Virus record (IMG/VR): IMGVR_UViG_3300031715_000003
Location: 30,225-94,224 of that record
DNA length: 64,000 nt
Origin: a virus
Reading direction: 5' to 3' (one strand)
This document shows, piece after piece, positions 1 through 6,205 of this stretch (position 1 is its first letter; the number at the start of each line of letters is the position of its first letter). Both the position numbers and the translations under genes were made by a program. Under the pieces are notes generated by a model. It was not told the origin of the DNA. It saw nothing but the letters and a program-made list of their open reading frames with translations, and did no database searches.

Positions 1-92
1 GGACAGCGCTCCGTCCGTCTTTTTCGTCCTGGTCTCTTCCGTAGGGAGGCCAGATACCGAGCGGCCTCGCTACGTTTTTGCTTTTTCGTCAT
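1..92 (-). CDS. Partial basic protein, leaves window
   Basis: An open leftward frame begins with ATG at 92 and runs off the window edge without a stop. The visible 30 residues are very basic (MTKKQKRSEAARYLASLRK then RPGRKRRTER), which suggests a nucleic-acid-binding N-terminus, but no family can be named. A clear promoter lies directly upstream (107-135), so the predicted transcript leader is only about 8 nt. It is a separate transcription unit from the operon that ends at 150. Confidence 0.5.
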   Translation of the reverse strand, partial: MTKKQKRSEAARYLASLRKRPGRKRRTERC

Positions 93-106
93 CACGTTCC
101 TTAGAT

Positions 107-135
107 AACATATCGCTTTTTTATCCGCTAGTCAA
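107..135 (-). promoter_or_regulatory. Leftward sigma70-type promoter (copy 2)
   Basis: Read leftward: TTGACT at 135-130, 17-nt spacer, TATGTT at 112-107. The spacer contains GCGGATAAAAAAGCG, which also occurs in the promoter at 6106-6135. The -10 ends about 15 nt before the ATG at 92, giving a nearly leaderless mRNA. Confidence 0.7.
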
Positions 136-149
136 GATGGGATACGCTT

Positions 150-374
150 TTATTTTTTGTCCCCGACTGGCGTTTCTGGTTGCCACCATTGGATGCTCTG
201 GATGGAGTCGATCTGAAGTAGTCTCCGGGGATTGGTTCCGTTAAGAGCTTCTGAGATCAGCGTGCCCGCTGCTTCGAGTTCGCTAATGTACGAAATCGCC
301 TTTGCGTCCGATAGCGCATCGAAAGCCAAATAGATTCCGCGCATTTGGTCAACGCAAGTGGTGAAGATTTTCAT
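150..374 (-). CDS. Small hypothetical protein (74 aa)
   Basis: Starts with ATG at 374, overlapping the stop of the upstream gene by ATGA, with a GAGAAG-type ribosome site; longer in-frame extension runs through the neighbour and is not needed. The product begins MKIFTTCVDQMRGIYLAF and is mixed alpha/beta without a recognisable domain. It is the last gene of the leftward operon before the second promoter. Function unknown. Confidence 0.6.
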   Translation of the reverse strand: MKIFTTCVDQMRGIYLAFDALSDAKAISYISELEAAGTLISEALNGTNPRRLLQIDSIQSIQWWQPETPVGDKK

Positions 375-625
375 TCCGTGCTCTTCTCGGGGAGAACCCT
401 TTCGGATCTCTTGTTCGTGCGGATCTTCTCCAGTGCGGCCATGGCGTATTCGGCACCCGCATGGAAGGCGTCGTTGAGGATATCGGCTTCGTGCTCTGCG
501 TCGTCCAGGGACTCGTAGGACGTGCTCCCGCAGATTCCATCGGGACGGCGCACCATCCATGACTTACCCGCGCCACAATGCTTGCATCCGGGTTTATCCA
601 CAACAACGGTATAGGGCTGTCTCAT
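371..625 (-). CDS. Zinc-ribbon-like small protein (84 aa)
   Basis: ATG at 625 overlaps the previous stop (ATGA). Residues 14-36 hold CKHCG and a third Cys in GICG, a half zinc ribbon, followed by an acidic helix (DDAEHEADILNDAF). Length and position fit the small early proteins of this operon. Function unknown; nucleic-acid or protein binding through zinc is only a guess. Confidence 0.6.
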   Translation of the reverse strand: MRQPYTVVVDKPGCKHCGAGKSWMVRRPDGICGSTSYESLDDAEHEADILNDAFHAGAEYAMAALEKIRTNKRSERVLPEKSTE

Positions 626-1074
626 TTCATCGGACTCCTCTCCATCTGAATCTCGTTTCGTGCGGCGCAGAGCCGCGTGTACACGGGGAGTTCCGCGCCG
701 TCTCCGGGTTGGTACTCCCCGCAAATCTCCGTGAACAGCGCATCGCTTCCACTCAACCACTCGAGATGCTGGCGAATCTCTTGAAACCGTTCTCCCCAGC
801 TCGAAACAGCGTATTGCAGAACCCCGGTTGTGGGCTTGCGCTGGCGGGGAGAACGGGCCTGACGGACAACGGGCTCCCTCCAGCGCTTGCGCTTGGCATC
901 CCATACGGGCTCGGGGCGGATACTGGGGTCCAGGATGCTGGCCAGCCGCCAATCCGCAGTCCACCACTCGCGCGCCTTCTTGTCCCAACGGAAGCCAGCG
1001 GATTTGACTTGTGCGTTTTGAGACATCGATGCGCACGCCACGTAGCGTTCTCCCCGGTGGATTACGGGAATCAT
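622..1074 (-). CDS. DUF5710/HARP-like small protein (150 aa)
   Basis: ATG at 1074 lies inside the stop of the upstream gene (TGATG). Residues 22-45 contain VKSAGFRWDKKAREWWTA, the 'GxRWDxxxKxWy' pattern known from DUF5710 and from HARP-type domains attached to DNA-processing enzymes. The middle is very basic, the C-terminal half helical. A DNA-associated role is plausible from the motif but unproven. The frame is open upstream to 1332, but that part overlaps the neighbour. Confidence 0.6.
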   Translation of the reverse strand: MIPVIHRGERYVACASMSQNAQVKSAGFRWDKKAREWWTADWRLASILDPSIRPEPVWDAKRKRWREPVVRQARSPRQRKPTTGVLQYAVSSWGERFQEIRQHLEWLSGSDALFTEICGEYQPGDGAELPVYTRLCAARNEIQMERSPMK

Positions 1075-1715
1075 CACCCGATTGTCAGGAGTGCGGGATT
1101 CAGTACGCCGCCGCTTTCGTTGGCCTTCTCTCCCTCTGTTCCGATCTGGGTCTTTAAGTTGTGCCAACGACGAAGGGCTTCCCCATGAATCCAACATTTT
1201 GCCAGCATTGCGACAGCGGCCCCGAACATAAATCCGGTGATACCCTCGTCGTCCGCAATGTGCGATGCGTCGTTCGCACAATTCTCCAAAGTGTCGCCGT
1301 TGGAGATTCTCGCTTCCATTAAGCGCGCCCATTTATCGGCGTAGCGAACCACTCCAGATCCGTAAGGATCGGTGTTTTTGGCGACCCAGGAAGCCCATAA
1401 TTCGGGATCGCGCAACGTCAACGTGCCCGGTGCTGTCAATAGCGCTCCTTTTAAAGCGGCATCCTTGCGGCGCTGGTCCTCCTCATACTGGCGCTGTTGC
1501 TCTGCGTATTCCGGCGAAGCCAACCATTTCTGGTGGCGTGTGTCGGACTCAGAGTCGTAAAAATTGACGATCTTGTCCACGGTATCACCGGGCCAAGCTG
1601 TCAGTTCTATATCATTGAATTTAGTGGTGACGGCGCTTTTGGACTCATCCGCAAGCGCGATTATGGCTTCGGCGCATTCGCGTATATGCTGGCCTGCCTT
1701 TGATTCGTAAGTCAT
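1074..1715 (-). CDS. Hypothetical phage protein (213 aa)
   Basis: ATG at 1715 is preceded by AAAAAAGGAGAATTGA, a strong ribosome site that includes the stop of the small upstream frame. The protein is soluble, helical in the middle (residues 65-90 rich in Q, E, K, R), and contains no metal or nucleotide motif I can recognise. It is the largest gene of the leftward operon. Function unknown. Confidence 0.65.
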   Translation of the reverse strand: MTYESKAGQHIRECAEAIIALADESKSAVTTKFNDIELTAWPGDTVDKIVNFYDSESDTRHQKWLASPEYAEQQRQYEEDQRRKDAALKGALLTAPGTLTLRDPELWASWVAKNTDPYGSGVVRYADKWARLMEARISNGDTLENCANDASHIADDEGITGFMFGAAVAMLAKCWIHGEALRRWHNLKTQIGTEGEKANESGGVLNPALLTIG

Positions 1716-1862
1716 TCAATTCTCCTTTTTTTCTGAGCAAATTCGCTCGCTAGTGGCGTCCCACAGGAGAGCCGTCTCCCCCGAGATTGGTCTCCCCCAA
1801 AGGAACGCCCTAAGCGCGAGAATCAGCCCTACTGTCCTCGCAAGCCTGTTGGCGGGTAGCAC
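1716..1862 (-). CDS. Possible small membrane peptide
   Basis: A frame ending directly before the next ATG could encode about 48 residues from GTG at 1862; residues 7-23 (LARTVGLILALRAFLWG) look like one membrane helix with a polar tail. No convincing ribosome site is visible and the start is uncertain (GTG at 1904 is also in frame). Supported mainly by the otherwise unexplained 110-nt gap in a gene-dense operon. Confidence 0.3.
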   Translation of the reverse strand: MLPANRLARTVGLILALRAFLWGRPISGETALLWDATSERICSEKKEN

Positions 1863-1933
1863 ACGGCCATGAGCCGGCGCTCCACGCGGCGCCGGATGCG
1901 CCACACGCGGATCTTACGCAATATCCACTTCAT
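1829..1933 (-). CDS. Very basic 34-aa peptide
   Basis: ATG at 1933 has a strong upstream AAGGAGGG and overlaps the previous stop (ATGA). The peptide (MKWILRKIRVWRIRRRVERR and a short tail) has 11 Arg/Lys in the first 20 residues, alternating with bulky hydrophobics, as in amphipathic membrane- or nucleic-acid-binding peptides. Too short for homology; translation is suggested by the ribosome site and coupling. Confidence 0.45.
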   Translation of the reverse strand: MKWILRKIRVWRIRRRVERRLMAVCYPPTGLRGQ

Positions 1934-2343
1934 AGTTTCCCTCCTTTCCGCAGGTTTAGTGCGAATCGAGCGCGCTTGCCGATTGCGCCGGGGAGTTTGG
2001 CCGCGGCGCGAAGTTTTCGTGCGGGGAGTTCGCTTCCGGCCGGAACTCCCAAATCGCGATGAAGCTGGCCCGGCGTCAACTTCGACGAAGCAACCTTGCG
2101 GAGCCACTCGCGCGCTACTTCGGACTCCTCGGAGCCGTCATCGTAACCGACTCGCCTGAAGACGTTCGCGCTTGCGAACCCACCGTACATGCGCGCATTC
2201 CACGCGGTGACTGCGGCCTTGGGTGTGGCCGCCACAATCATGGCGGGGCATCCCGAGCACCTGACTCCACCACAGGTCGCGACGCTGCGGATACGTTTGG
2301 CCTCACTGCCGCAAAACGGACACGGCAGAAGTTTGGTCTTCAT
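1930..2343 (-). CDS. Lar-like zinc protein fused to phage 'LHRxLGVP' domain
   Basis: ATG at 2343 follows AAGGAGGG. Residues 4-50 match the Lar/restriction-alleviation zinc family: LLPCPFCGSEA, a second CSGC-type pair, then AVTAWNAR. In Lar proteins this fold is linked to protection from host type I restriction. Residues about 90-137 (from TPGQLHRDLGVP to the basic end) are a second domain, the same one that makes up the whole protein at 18702-18884. Between them sits GFASANVFRRVGY, a segment also found in the tail spike at 35880. The two-domain fusion is visible; the restriction role is inferred. Confidence 0.65.
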   Translation of the reverse strand: MKTKLLPCPFCGSEAKRIRSVATCGGVRCSGCPAMIVAATPKAAVTAWNARMYGGFASANVFRRVGYDDGSEESEVAREWLRKVASSKLTPGQLHRDLGVPAGSELPARKLRAAAKLPGAIGKRARFALNLRKGGKL

Positions 2344-2567
2344 CGTTCTACCCTCCTTGCCGTGCGTTCCCGCCGGCGCGCAGCGGCGGCGTTCTCCGCG
2401 CCCAGCTTCCACAGTTGGTCATACGTTGCGGTGTAGGAATGCCTGGTTCCTTTGAGCCTGATGGTGATGTAGGTGGCGGCCAGCTCGATTACGATGGGTC
2501 GTATCTTGCCGCGCTCCCGCACCGATTGCAGCGTTTCGCGTTTGATGGGCTTGAGTGTGGTGGTCAT
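2340..2567 (-). CDS. Small basic protein (75 aa)
   Basis: ATG at 2567 overlaps the upstream stop (ATGA). The protein has a beta-rich middle (IRPIVIELAATYITIRLKGT) and a strongly basic Ala/Arg tail, typical of small phage proteins that bind nucleic acid, but no family is recognised. Part of the translationally coupled leftward operon. Confidence 0.6.
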   Translation of the reverse strand: MTTTLKPIKRETLQSVRERGKIRPIVIELAATYITIRLKGTRHSYTATYDQLWKLGAENAAAARRRERTARRVER

Positions 2568-2908
2568 CGCGCGCGCTCCCGTGGCTTCCAGTGCACGTCA
2601 TAGAACCAGAGCGACATCAGATAGGCGCAAGCAGCTTCCTTATGCTCATGTTGCGGCTGAAACGATCGCGCAATGGCTTGAACGTGGTTGAACGCCTTCA
2701 CTGTGTCGATCCCTACTTTAGGCGTGAACCTGACATCCTCTACTCCAAAGAAAAACATATCACTAAAGAAGCCATTCCAGAGCGTACGGCCGTGCTTGAA
2801 CTCCTCTGGGATGGCTTCGAAGGCAGGCATGAGCGAAAACACATCCGCTGGCCCGAAGGCCATATCCAGCCCGGTTACTTCGGTGGGAGCAGTGAAATCT
2901 GTCGTCAC
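2564..2908 (-). CDS. Hypothetical protein (114 aa)
   Basis: GTG start at 2908 overlaps the upstream stop by GTGA. Soluble, aromatic-rich (WNGFFSDMFFFGVEDVRF in the middle) and with a His-rich helix near the end. No motif recognised. Coupled to both neighbours, so it is probably translated. Confidence 0.55.
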   Translation of the reverse strand: MTTDFTAPTEVTGLDMAFGPADVFSLMPAFEAIPEEFKHGRTLWNGFFSDMFFFGVEDVRFTPKVGIDTVKAFNHVQAIARSFQPQHEHKEAACAYLMSLWFYDVHWKPRERAR

Positions 2909-3423
2909 TTCGCAACCTCCTGCGGGAGTTCGCTTTCAGCCGATTCCGTTCTCCCCGTCAGCCAGAATTTATTGCCGTCTACAATTGCTTGGCAGATGAT
3001 GCGGAGTCGGTCGCGAGCGGATGCCGGGCGTTCTTCCTCGAATGGCCACGGATATCTCATAGGGCTCCATCCTTCGAAGATCGCCTCGACGCGCGTTCGG
3101 CTTGCTTTGTCTAGTGGTAGACGCGGAAGATAGATGTTGTCCTCAATGTAGAGGTATCCATTGGTGCGGAAATTGAGGTCAATTGCGTCCTCCCGAATGG
3201 CTTGGGCAACGAGAAATGCCCCGAGCGCGCAGACGTGGCACTCCACGCCCGACAATGCGAGCTGCTGAAGGTCGATAGGGCCATCGCCCTCCCATTGCTC
3301 AACCCGCACGTAACTTATTTCCGTGAGTTCGAGTTTTACCGGCCCCTTGTAGTCGTGGTCCAGGTATCGCAGCACGTCGGCTGCAAGCATTTCGATGGTC
3401 AGTGGTTGTTGTTCTTCGGACAT
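2905..3423 (-). CDS. Hypothetical protein (172 aa)
   Basis: The start is ATG at 3423, 12 nt after AGGAGG in the leader cassette at 3432-3449; an in-frame GTG at 3450 would place the ribosome site inside the gene and is rejected. The protein contains a single CHVC pair near residue 65 and an acidic C-terminus. No known family. It is the first gene after a hairpin leader, so it may have its own translational control. Confidence 0.6.
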   Translation of the reverse strand: MSEEQQPLTIEMLAADVLRYLDHDYKGPVKLELTEISYVRVEQWEGDGPIDLQQLALSGVECHVCALGAFLVAQAIREDAIDLNFRTNGYLYIEDNIYLPRLPLDKASRTRVEAIFEGWSPMRYPWPFEEERPASARDRLRIICQAIVDGNKFWLTGRTESAESELPQEVAK

Positions 3424-3490
3424 CAGTTGTTTGAGCCTCCTATTGCTCACCCGAGGGGAGCACGGTCGCGGGTGTGCTCCCCTTCGGCGC
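3424..3490 (-). promoter_or_regulatory. Leader cassette 1: G-rich hairpin + SD hairpin
   Basis: Read leftward: GTTTCCTGATGCGC (which includes the stop of the upstream gene), an inverted repeat with arms 3455-3463/3474-3482 (GGGGAGCAC/GTGCTCCCC), then TGAGCAATAGGAGGCTCA at 3449-3432. In the last element TGAGC and GCTCA can pair, leaving the ribosome site AGGAG in the loop. The same order occurs at 3845, 4890 and 5605. Confidence 0.65.
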
Positions 3491-3493
3491 GCA

Positions 3494-3844
3494 TCAGGAA
3501 ACGTCTTTCACAACACGCAAAGCGACATCGTAAAGGCCAGGATTAGCGAAGTCTCCAAGATTGGCCTCGGATGAATGCTTGTTCGTCAGATGCATTCTGG
3601 CTTCCGAGACGTGCGCGTAAACTGCGCCGGAGCCTGGCCCTTCCCGCTCAATAGTCTTATCGCGCTGGTTGACCAGCATGTGAATCCAATACGATCCGTC
3701 GGTGCAGCGCTCAATATCGATCTCCCCGCCAGGGAACTTGACTCGGAAGCTGTCGTGTTCCGGCTTGCGCGGATTGCCCTCCAATTCGACACCAACGACG
3801 CTATCCCCAAAGGATTTGATTCTCAGGTGTTCGCCTGTTTTCAT
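3494..3844 (-). CDS. Hypothetical protein (116 aa)
   Basis: ATG at 3844 is downstream of the AGGAGG of leader cassette 2; the frame extends upstream but that part lies in the structured leader. Beta-rich N-terminal half (residues 1-60, for example VELEGNPRKPEHDSFRVKF), probably a small beta barrel, then helices. Its last codons (Val-Ser-stop) are part of the repeated cassette. Function unknown. Confidence 0.6.
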   Translation of the reverse strand: MKTGEHLRIKSFGDSVVGVELEGNPRKPEHDSFRVKFPGGEIDIERCTDGSYWIHMLVNQRDKTIEREGPGSGAVYAHVSEARMHLTNKHSSEANLGDFANPGLYDVALRVVKDVS

Positions 3845-3941
3845 AGTTTGTGAGCCTCCTATTGCTCGATGGCCGCCGTCTCCGCGCGGAAAAGATAGGA
3901 GACTTGGGAATCTTGCCCCACGGCGGCCGTCGCGCACCAGG
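3845..3941 (-). promoter_or_regulatory. Leader cassette 2: hairpin + SD hairpin
   Basis: Same layout as the other cassettes, but the large stem has a different sequence: GGCCGCCGT (3871-3879) against ACGGCGGCC (3920-3928), with an inner palindrome TCCGCGCGGA at 3881-3890. The SD element at 3851-3868 keeps AATAGGAGGCTC. The conserved GCGCACCAGGAA box is at 3933-3944. A changed stem sequence with kept pairing argues for RNA structure. Confidence 0.55.
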
Positions 3942-3971
3942 AAGCTGGCGCGCGCCCGCATTAGCCGGGTT

Positions 3972-4241
3972 TCATGCGATTATCCCGGCGAGTTTGTCGC
4001 GCAAGATGTCCAGGTGCAACTCGAACATCCGAACCGCTTCCTTGCGGGTCTTGAGGAGCCCAGGGCCGAACTTGCTGCGGTAGCTCCAAGTCCAGTGATA
4101 GCGGCCAACCTTGCGGATGGGATAGCCGTCGCTTCCAAAGTGGTCAACGTGCGTCAGGATGAAAGCCTCGTCCTCATCGAGCCGTCCGGCGCTGCGGGTG
4201 ACTAGTCCGCCGTAATCAGTAAAGGATTGGGGGGAGTTCAT
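3972..4241 (-). CDS. Hypothetical protein (89 aa)
   Basis: ATG at 4241 overlaps the upstream stop (ATGA). Residues 40-75 are rich in Tyr, Trp and basic residues (GRYHWTWSYRSKFG) followed by an amphipathic helix. No recognised domain. The first four codons (MNSP) come from the scattered GGGGAGTTC motif read in reverse, as in the next gene. Confidence 0.55.
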   Translation of the reverse strand: MNSPQSFTDYGGLVTRSAGRLDEDEAFILTHVDHFGSDGYPIRKVGRYHWTWSYRSKFGPGLLKTRKEAVRMFELHLDILRDKLAGIIA

Positions 4242-4474
4242 TGTCGGATCTCCTCTGTGCGGACGAAAGGGCCATTACCGAACTCCCTGATGTTGCGGTG
4301 GGCCTCGCACCTATTGGCGCGCGATAGTCCATCGGGTGATGGGATCACGCCCAGGCCGAGCAAGGCTTGGCGGGTACTTTCCGTTCTGGTGGTTATCAGG
4401 ACGTTGGTAGCGGGGTCTCCGCATTCGTGCCCATAGGTTCCGGGAGCGGCGAACTGGCATTTGGGGGAGTTCAT
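4238..4474 (-). CDS. Cys/His zinc-knuckle protein (78 aa)
   Basis: ATG at 4474 overlaps the upstream stop (ATGA). Cys at residues 6 and 18 and a CEAH at about 56-59 form a spaced C-C-C-H set, consistent with a small treble-clef zinc site around a short beta hairpin (NVLITTRTES). Nothing else recognised. The in-frame extension upstream to 4546 overlaps the exported protein and is unlikely. Confidence 0.55.
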   Translation of the reverse strand: MNSPKCQFAAPGTYGHECGDPATNVLITTRTESTRQALLGLGVIPSPDGLSRANRCEAHRNIREFGNGPFVRTEEIRQ

Positions 4475-4719
4475 TTCTGGCCCTCTTTCTGCGCCCAAGC
4501 GTTCTTTGCTCCCTTGGTGCTTTTGCTCTTGTAGCAGATGGCGCACGGCTTCAGCTCGTGCTGTTCAGCGTCTTTGCGATCGGCGTGGAGCACGTTCTTG
4601 GTTTTGCTCAGGTGCTCGCACTGAGAAGATGCGTGGTACGTCTTCCCATTGGGCGAGAAGTACACGGTTTCGGCCAGCAGCATCCCCGAAGCCAGAACGA
4701 AAGCGATGAGCTTATTCAT
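4471..4719 (-). CDS. Exported Ada-like metal-motif protein (82 aa)
   Basis: ATG at 4719 overlaps the upstream stop (TAATG). Residues 1-17 form a short signal peptide (MNKLIAFVLASGMLLAE). The mature part has the pattern YFSPNGKTYHASSQCEHL ... PCAICY, the 'TPxGxxYHxxxCxxL...PCxxC' module seen in exported or lipid-anchored bacterial proteins and related to the Ada metal-binding fold. Likely periplasmic and metal-binding; the role in infection is unknown. Confidence 0.6.
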   Translation of the reverse strand: MNKLIAFVLASGMLLAETVYFSPNGKTYHASSQCEHLSKTKNVLHADRKDAEQHELKPCAICYKSKSTKGAKNAWAQKEGQK

Positions 4720-4889
4720 TAGCGTGCTCCCCCAATGACCGTCCCCTTAACCAGTGAGGCAATGTCATGGACAACGGACGTGCGCCAAATCCAGGCCAAG
4801 CCGATATTGTCGGTCCATTCATCTCCGTCCTCCCCGCAGCGGTAGTAATGGCCGTCCTCATTGACCACAAGGAAAAGATTGTGTTTCAT
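4719..4889 (-). CDS. Small hypothetical protein (56 aa)
   Basis: A short frame from ATG at 4889 to TAA at 4719-4721 sits correctly behind the SD element of leader cassette 3 (AGGAGG at about 4901-4906) and overlaps the next ATG. The product starts MKHNLFLVVNEDGHYYRCG and is acidic and Trp-rich; it looks like a small single-domain phage protein. Function unknown. Confidence 0.6.
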   Translation of the reverse strand: MKHNLFLVVNEDGHYYRCGEDGDEWTDNIGLAWIWRTSVVHDIASLVKGTVIGGAR

Positions 4890-4960
4890 GCTATTTTGAG
4901 CCTCCTATTGCTCATTGGGGGAGCACGTTAGCGGACTCCCCCAAGGCGCACCAGGAAACA
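4890..4960 (-). promoter_or_regulatory. Leader cassette 3: G-rich hairpin + SD hairpin
   Basis: SD element TGAGCAATAGGAGGCTCA at 4914-4897; inverted repeat TTGGGGGAG (4915-4923) / CTCCCCCAA (4936-4944); conserved GGCGCACCAGGAAAC box at 4944-4958. The 87 nt between this box and the stop of the next gene (5048) contain no gene I can support; the GTTTCCTGG box there may be the remnant of a lost gene end. Confidence 0.6.
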
Positions 4961-5047
4961 GGCTCCGAATCCCCACCGCTCGGAGCAACACGGTTCGCAC
5001 GTTCGCCTGCAGCCCGGAGACATCAGGTGCGAGCGATGTTGGGGTAA

Positions 5048-5335
5048 TCAGGCGCATTGAGCGTAATCCACGCCGCCGAGAGGCGTCATTTTGGCGCTCG
5101 CGCGCATCACGATCTCGCCGTCCTGGTATTCCTCTGCGGTTAGATGGACGACGATGGAGCGCTCACCGGAGTCCGCATAATCATATGAGTCAGCGAAATC
5201 CTCGAGCGCCTCAATGAGCGTGTCGCCCTCGGCCAGATCGTAGTAGTAGCCCATGACTTCATCGGCGATGCGGATCTCGCGCCCGGTGCCGGCTAGTTCG
5301 CTTTTATAGTTGTGCTGGTAAGTTCCGTTTGCCAT
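5048..5335 (-). CDS. Hypothetical acidic protein (95 aa)
   Basis: Best start is ATG at 5335 (MANGTYQHNYK), 6-7 nt after GAGG; a second ATG at 5347 overlaps the upstream stop and is also possible (99 aa). The protein is acidic with a predicted alpha/beta layout (ADEVMGYYYDLAEGDTLIEA, then a beta strand SIVVHL). No known family. Confidence 0.6.
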   Translation of the reverse strand: MANGTYQHNYKSELAGTGREIRIADEVMGYYYDLAEGDTLIEALEDFADSYDYADSGERSIVVHLTAEEYQDGEIVMRASAKMTPLGGVDYAQCA

Positions 5336-5343
5336 ATTTCGCC

Positions 5344-5604
5344 TCAAAGCTGAACCAGAACGCGGTTAACGTCGTTCTCGAACGTGTAGACTTGGTCGCC
5401 GTTCTCCAGACCACCTTTCATGAGCGGTCCAGCCCATCCGAACTTCCGGCAGAGCGCGATGGCGGCTCCATCGTGGGCTTTGTCGGCGCTGTCGAACTGG
5501 CTGACCTTGACGGTGACGCGGTTCTTGGGATGGCCGGTTGTGGCGGAAACCGTTGATGGTTTGGTCACGTCGGCGCCGTGGTATCGGGTAATGATTGCTT
5601 TCAT
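5344..5604 (-). CDS. Hypothetical small alpha/beta protein (86 aa)
   Basis: ATG at 5604 follows the SD element of cassette 4. The product (MKAIITRYHGADVTKPSTVS...) resembles small phage proteins with a KxIxTxYxGPTNxxGSRI-like opening used on RNA- or DNA-binding beta hairpins, with a helix AAIALCRKFGW near the middle. Family recognition is only general; function unknown. Confidence 0.6.
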   Translation of the reverse strand: MKAIITRYHGADVTKPSTVSATTGHPKNRVTVKVSQFDSADKAHDGAAIALCRKFGWAGPLMKGGLENGDQVYTFENDVNRVLVQL

Positions 5605-5680
5605 TTTGTGCGAGCCTCCTATTGCTCAGCCAGGGGAGAAGACCGAAAGCGTTCTCCCCTGAAGCGCACTAGGAAACCAC
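5605..5680 (-). promoter_or_regulatory. Leader cassette 4: G-rich hairpin + SD hairpin
   Basis: Perfect 10-bp inverted repeat CAGGGGAGAA (5631-5640) / TTCTCCCCTG (5652-5661), SD element GAGCAATAGGAGGCTC at 5627-5612, and conserved GCGCACTAGGAAAC at 5664-5677, which contains the stop codon of the upstream gene. Confidence 0.65.
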
Positions 5681-6073
5681 AGGGTCGGAGTTGAAGGACC
5701 AGCGCAGCTCGGTCACTTTGCCACGGACAAAACAACGGCCGTCCTGATGGCCTGAACGAGTGGAGCCGCAATTCAGGCATTTTTCCAGTTGCCGATCTCC
5801 CGACATGGCTTCTTGAGCTTCCATAGTCAGAACCAAATGCGTCACTCCAGGCAGTGCGATATCGGCCATTGGGCAGAACACCGAATAGCTGGCGGCGAGT
5901 TTCGTCCACCCGTCCGTTACGCTAGCGGCATCGGTGTATTCCACAAATGCATCCAGCCCATCTAACCGGATTCGCAGTTTCACCTTAAATCCGTTCTGGT
6001 CCGGAAGAATACCGTGGCCTAGCAGCCGTGCGCGACGGCTTGTGCCTTGCTCCACAAATTCCCTCAAGTTCAT
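5669..6073 (-). CDS. First gene of leftward operon, zinc-knuckle (134 aa)
   Basis: ATG at 6073 follows GGGAAATAGGAGCCC, a ribosome site in a small hairpin loop. The protein has a beta-rich N-terminal two thirds and a C-terminal zinc motif CLNCGSTRSGHQDGRC at about residues 98-113. As the promoter-proximal gene it should be the earliest product of this operon. No family recognised; a nucleic-acid-binding regulator is conceivable. Confidence 0.6.
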   Translation of the reverse strand: MNLREFVEQGTSRRARLLGHGILPDQNGFKVKLRIRLDGLDAFVEYTDAASVTDGWTKLAASYSVFCPMADIALPGVTHLVLTMEAQEAMSGDRQLEKCLNCGSTRSGHQDGRCFVRGKVTELRWSFNSDPVVS

Positions 6074-6080
6074 TGTTTCC

Positions 6081-6097
6081 AGGGCTCCTATTTCCCT
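6081..6097 (-). promoter_or_regulatory. SAS-like SD hairpin
   Basis: Leftward AGGGAAATAGGAGCCCT: arms AGGG/CCCT enclose the loop AAATAGGAG with the ribosome site, 7 nt before the ATG. The loop is the same as in the four TGAGC/GCTCA elements at 3432, 3851, 4897 and 5612, but the arms differ and still pair. Confidence 0.6.
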
Positions 6098-6105
6098 GTG
6101 GAGAT

Positions 6106-6135
6106 AAGATACCGCTTTTTTATCCGCAGTGTCAA
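6106..6135 (-). promoter_or_regulatory. Leftward operon promoter (copy 1)
   Basis: Read leftward: TTGACA at 6135-6130, 18-nt spacer, TATCTT at 6111-6106. The spacer GCGGATAAAAAAGCG is shared with the promoter at 107-135. It should drive all genes from 6073 down to 150. Confidence 0.75.
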
Positions 6136-6205
6136 GATTTATTTTTGTTCTCCCCGCAAGTTTCAGAAAATGCTACCATAAAACCGAAAGCGTTCTCCCC
6201 TTAGT

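Noticed and set aside
6141-6205. Rightward promoter for the small terminase
   Set aside because: TTGTTC and TACCAT are present but 23 nt apart; not convincing.
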